Positions 60,330 through 64,000 of a DNA stretch of 64,000 nucleotides are shown here, one piece after another (the first letter of the stretch is position 1; the number at the start of each line of letters is the position of its first letter). The DNA is taken from NCBI GenBank assembly GCA_905221605.1, contig CAJNDS010002424.1, positions 1,225,209 through 1,289,208 of the forward strand, written 5' to 3'. The position numbers and the translations under genes are program-made. The stretch is from Symbiodinium natans (taxonomy: Eukaryota > Sar > Dinophyceae > Suessiales > Symbiodiniaceae). The notes under the pieces were generated by a model. That model made no database searches and was not told the DNA's origin. It worked only from the letters and a program-made list of their open reading frames with translations.

Positions 60330-61210
60330 CCTTTGAGAACCCTCAAGCCGGAGGAGAAGTCAAACCATGGCGGTGACGAGGCTGGCCACAGCTTGCTCAA
60401 GGGCGGTTGGCCGGACATTTCGTTGCCGCCATTGCCACCAATCCCGAATCCCATAACCGACCCCTTCGGCTCCACCCGACGGCGGGCATCAAGTGGACTC
60501 GGCGGCCCCAATGGACCGCTCAGGCCCTGCACGGCGAATGGCGAGTGCCCAATTCAAATCGAGAACATGTGCTTCGATAGCATCGCAGCTTGGGTTTCCG
60601 TGAGGAGATTGCGTTTTCTTTTCTTTGTTTTTGTTTCTTCAATTCGTTCTGGCTAAAACATTGAAGTTTTTCATTTTTGCCCCATCGGCCACACGGGATC
60701 CTAGGTCGTGCATGTGCGCTACCAGACCCTTTCTGGCCAATGGGTCTCAGATTGCGGGCATAGGGTTCCAAGGGGACGCCATATCATCGGAGGAGGGGGA
60801 AGACAGCTCTACACCCGAAATCCGACGATTTATGTCTGGGCTCAGGGCGCACGTACCCTGTGGGCGGGCAACTACCGCTTCTACTGCTTCGGCCGGGAGT
60901 TTCATGGCCGGATGCTGAGACTAGGTGGGACTTTACTACAACTTTATCGCTTTGTAAGTTTTGGGGTTCCCCTAAATGCATATTCAGGGAGCTAAAAGTT
61001 AAACTTTTATTGGGGGTTCCTAAACCCTGAACCCTCAACTCTCAACCCTCAACCCTCAACCCTAAACCCCAAATAAACCCTCAACCTAACCCTTAAACCC
61101 CCAGGTTAAAGAGCAACCCAGGAGAGGTCAGAAGCACTTGGACTGGCCAGGGGACAGCTGGCGCATTGGCTTGTCTTGTGGCCGGCGCAAAGGCCGGGGG
61201 ACGTGGTTTC
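60330..61210 (+). CDS. exon-like islands, hypothetical
   Basis: 60330-60595: LKPEEKSNHGGDEAGHSLLK then GGWPDISLPPLPPIPNPITD and CTANGECPIQIENMCFDSIA. 60700-60935: either CMCATRPFLANGSQIAGIGF or TIYVWAQGARTLWAGNYRFY then CFGREFHGRMLRL. 61110-61205: EQPRRGQKHLDWPGDSWRIG then LSCGRRKGRGTW. They may continue the gene at 59.2-60.1 kb. Splice joins not proven. Confidence 0.33.
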
Positions 61211-62924
61211 GGGTTATAGGGTTATGGGGTGATAGGGCTATAGGGTTATAGGGTTATAGGGTTCTTGGGTTTAGGGTTTCGGGTTTAGGATTTAGGGTTT
61301 AGGGGGGGACGTGGTTTCTTATATGGCCATAAGAGGGACAGGAAAGGGGGCTTCAACGCAACAACCTGACTGTAAATCCAGTATTCTCCAGAGAGCTACA
61401 AAGTTTCGCCCAATGGGATCTTCTCAATTGTGGGACCATTACTGTAGAACTCCTCCCAAAACATGTACCACCAGGCAGCATGCAGAACGAAACTGGAAGG
61501 GTCGAGGAGGCCGGCGAGATGGAGGAGGAAGGGCAAGACATCCCCACTTGCCACATGCCTGTGCCAGAGGCTTGGTTCAGGCATTTGGAGCGTGTTGTTC
61601 CCTTTTGGAGGTGTCAGTGGGAGCACTGCGGCAACCTGAACGGCGCTAGTTGGGCCCACCCGCCGCCCCCTTTATGGGGCCCTGTGGGGAAGCTGCAATT
61701 TTTCCCCCCAAGACTGAAAGCTATTTGGGTCCACAGTCCATGTCCCGACCCAGACTTGGGCCGTAAGTTCTTCCAGTCTCGAAAGGAAGGGTCCCCTTGC
61801 AAGGGCCCCCTGGTTTTTAGGAGGGATTTCGAGTGAATGACTTGAATTTTGGAATGTGTGGGGATGTTTCGGGCGCTTCGTGCATCCCACTTTGGTGTCC
61901 AGGGTCGTCAGCAACTCAGAGGCTTTCCGTGTATATATATATATGTATATATATATATATAGATATATTTATATTTATACGTAAGCATCCCTACTCATGC
62001 ATGTCAGCGCTTGCGGCCAGCCTGAAGATGCTGAAAGCGTGGGGTCCAGAGTTAGCGTCTTGGGCTGGGGGGGGGAGGGGGAGGGAGGTTCCCTGGGCTG
62101 TCTGTTCAAGGATTGGCTTCTAAGCTTCAAGTCTGCTTCTGGCAAGGACGAGTGCTCGCATCTTATCTCCCCACCGCGGCTGATCTGAAGAAGGCTCTGA
62201 GCCAGGTTTTGTGATGCTTCATGCAGGGAGGGGGGCATGTTCTGCTTACTTACGAAGGCTTCGGGTGAAACTCCATCCGTGGTCAAAGGACCACTTACAT
62301 CAGCCGGACCTCCCTCGATGAAGCTTTGTTATAAGCACATTTGCGGAGGCAGAAGAGAGGTCTTTCTAACTCTTGCCTTTGAAGGAGTCTTTGAGGTTGG
62401 AGGAAGGCAGCAAGAACTGTAGAAGCCTGTATCATCAGGAAAAGCATCCCGACTCTGGTAGTGTGAGTGGCCTTAGCTCGGTCCTTCATGTTCCTGCCTA
62501 CTTGGGCTCCCTACTAAAGCCCGCATTGATCCAAACCCATCCAAGACACCATAAACTCACTACGCAAGCGCACACAGAAACCCTTGCCTAATGTTTACGG
62601 AATCTATTATTGAGTGGCCCTGCAGCGCTTTGCAAGCCTCAGTGGGGCCAGGATTCCGCAGAGTAGGGTTTAGGCCTTGATGAGGGTTTGTAGGGTTTAG
62701 GGTTTAGGGTTTGGGTCAGGAGTCCGCAATGTAGCAGCTTAAAGCGAGACTGAGAATGGATGTTTGGATAGGGTACATTCTCGTTCTGACTACTGCGGCT
62801 AGATTATACTTTTTCGCTGCAGCTCCATGATCCAAGCACCCGGATAGTCAATTATCCCGATCTTGCTCTTATCTCTATCGGTGATCTTGACTGTCGCCGG
62901 GGAGGGAGGGGGAGAGGGAGGGCA
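61211..62924. other. mixed; weak frames and one microsatellite
   Basis: TATAGGG/TTTAGGG units (61213-61300), frame 61480-61836 (MQNETGRVEEAGEMEEEGQD) without family, AT microsatellite (61931-61978), frame at 62000-62070 (MSALAASLKMLKAWGPELAS). None can be called firmly. Confidence 0.35.
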
Positions 62925-63023
62925 TTTTTCCGGCTTCAGAGGTTGGAGTTGCTGGACAGGCTTCTGAAAGCTTCTGGTGCCTCACACAAGTTGTTCAAGA
63001 AGGTGACCCATTGGGGCATCCCT
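62925..63023 (+). CDS. exon-like island, hypothetical
   Basis: FFRLQRLELLDRLLKASGAS then HKLFKKVTHWGIP, an amphipathic helical pattern ending at GTAG (possible donor at 63024). A G24 run follows at 63044. Family unknown. Confidence 0.45.
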
Positions 63024-63229
63024 GTAGTTCGAAACCACCAATGTTGGGGGGGGGGGGGGGGGGGGGTGAGGGTTGAGCGTTCAGGGTTTAGGGTTTAGGG
63101 TTTAAAGGGGGGGGAGGGTGGGGGGCACGTCGGGTTTCAATTGAAAGCAGGGAACCTTATTGCCGATAGAGAGAGAAAAGACCTCAGAGACTCCAATGTT
63201 CCCATGCACGCAGTTCACGGTTTAGTTGG

Positions 63230-63496
63230 CTGGAAGGAAAGCCTTCCTTCGAACCAACCCTACAGCAATTCGTGCCGTTCTGGTTTCAAAAGCGTCGCTT
63301 GGCAATGACGCACTTCTGCTGGGGCTCGCAGCTCAAAGCGCTGCCAGTTGCAGCTGTGCCGGTTTTAAGGAGGACCCTCTGTGGCCTTAGGGAGACCACA
63401 AGGGGAGTCCTCCATCGGAAGCATGGCCCCTCCAAGAGTGAGGGTCGCCAATGCAACAAGTCAACCAGGTGGAGCATCAAAAGACGTGAGCAATAA
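63230..63496 (+). CDS. open exon-like region ending in a stop
   Basis: The longest frame reads GKPSFEPTLQQFVPFWFQKR then RLAMTHFCWGSQLKALPVAA and KSTRWSIKRREQ, stop at 63496. A shorter alternative frame (AFLRTNPTAIRAVLVSKASL) is also protein-like. Basic C terminus. Family unknown. Confidence 0.4.
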   Translation: MEGKPSFEPTLQQFVPFWFQKRRLAMTHFCWGSQLKALPVAAVPVLRRTLCGLRETTRGVLHRKHGPSKSEGRQCNKSTRWSIKRREQ

Positions 63497-63499
63497 GTG

Positions 63500-63605
63500 G
63501 GGCCCCTTTCCGAAACTAGGGGTACCTTATTGGGGTCTTTCTTATAAGGGAATCCAACTGTTTGGGGGTTTATATTTGGGGTCCCTCATTTCGTAAACCC
63601 CATAT
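63500..63605. mobile_element. family C TIR element
   Basis: CCCTTTCCGAAACTAGGGGT...TCCCTCATTTCGTAAACCCC with the usual ACCTTATTGGGGTC core. Confidence 0.75.
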
Positions 63606-63716
63606 AAGCATTTTGTACTATCCCCCACAACCGACTCCAATTATTCAGGCCCTACTAGGCACCCCAATTTCATAATACTGTAAATGCCCCCCGCCCGCCC
63701 CCCAAAAAAATGAACA

Positions 63717-63870
63717 CCCTAAACCCTGAACCCTGAACCCTAAACCCTAAACCCTAAACCCTAAACCCTAAACCCTAAACCCAGGCCGACTCTCTCCACG
63801 TTTGCTGCACGAGCGGCAGCCATGCTGCGGTCCTCGGCATACCTACACCAGCCAGGGACCCAGGACGGTT
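63717..63870 (+). other. CCCTAAA array and a small exon-like island
   Basis: The array 63717-63782 is followed by CCCAG|G and a frame ADSLHVCCTSGSHAAVLGIP then TPARDPGR (or RPTLSTFAARAAAMLRSSAY) to about 63870. Frame uncertain. The window ends in TTTAGGG variants and unique sequence. Confidence 0.35.
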
Positions 63871-64000
63871 TAGGGTTTAGGGTTTGGGGTTTGGGGTTTG
63901 GCGTTTAGGCTTGAATTTGAGTTTATACAGGGTCTAGCTTCAACTTTTGAACCTCAATTCTCTCGCAGACCCTCCAATACTCCAACATCGGGTTTCCGTA

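Overview
The window looks like nuclear DNA of a dinoflagellate (Symbiodiniaceae/Suessiales-like). The evidence is eukaryotic gene structure with many tiny exons, introns whose donors are GT, GC or GA and whose acceptor is AG followed by G, pervasive plant/dinoflagellate-type telomeric heptamers (TTTAGGG/CCCTAAA) inside the chromosome arm, and dozens of short terminal-inverted-repeat elements that act as introns. The species cannot be named from sequence alone. I see no bacterial, organellar or viral genes, no rRNA or tRNA, and no CRISPR.

Layout. About 0-5 kb holds exon-like islands plus one minus-strand gene piece (about 3.8-4.3 kb). At 5.4-11.4 kb there is a two-gene block: a CHASE-domain membrane protein (5419-6933) followed by a TIR-like gene (7601-11387) with at least 10 exons. 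From 12 to 28 kb short exon islands sit in a sea of telomeric-type repeats. A minus-strand gene piece lies at 27.1-27.6 kb and a 0.5 kb A-rich TIR element at 28.3-28.8 kb. At 29.3-34.8 kb the two-gene block is present again as a diverged copy: CHASE (29268-30614) and TIR-like (30824-34766). A likely secreted cysteine-containing protein gene lies at 37.9-40.4 kb and a multi-pass membrane protein gene at 44.0-47.7 kb. From 49 to 64 kb there are further exon islands and a gene with a signal-like N terminus and an expanded CTG/CTC tract (59.2-60.1 kb).

Main result. In the best resolved genes I could splice exons in frame by removing elements about 100-150 bp long. Family A begins CTTGGTAGCCCAG and ends CTGGGCTACCAAG. 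Each element is flanked by a 4-bp target duplication that starts with G. The left duplication supplies the 5' splice site (GTxx, GCxx or GAxx), the right end of the element supplies AG, and the right duplication supplies the G after the acceptor. Comparing the two copies of the block shows insertions present in one paralogue and absent from the other, so intron gain (or loss) has been frequent since duplication. At least two other families (B and D) behave the same way in unrelated genes, and seven further repeat families (C, E-J) look similar in structure. Telomeric heptamer arrays often sit inside these elements, or start exactly at the donor (GTTTAGGG), and expand the introns.

Limits. Exon islands outside the five well-resolved genes are called on open frame, composition and plausible splice sites only, and their frames and strands can be wrong. 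No homology search was possible, and all family names are from recognition of motifs.
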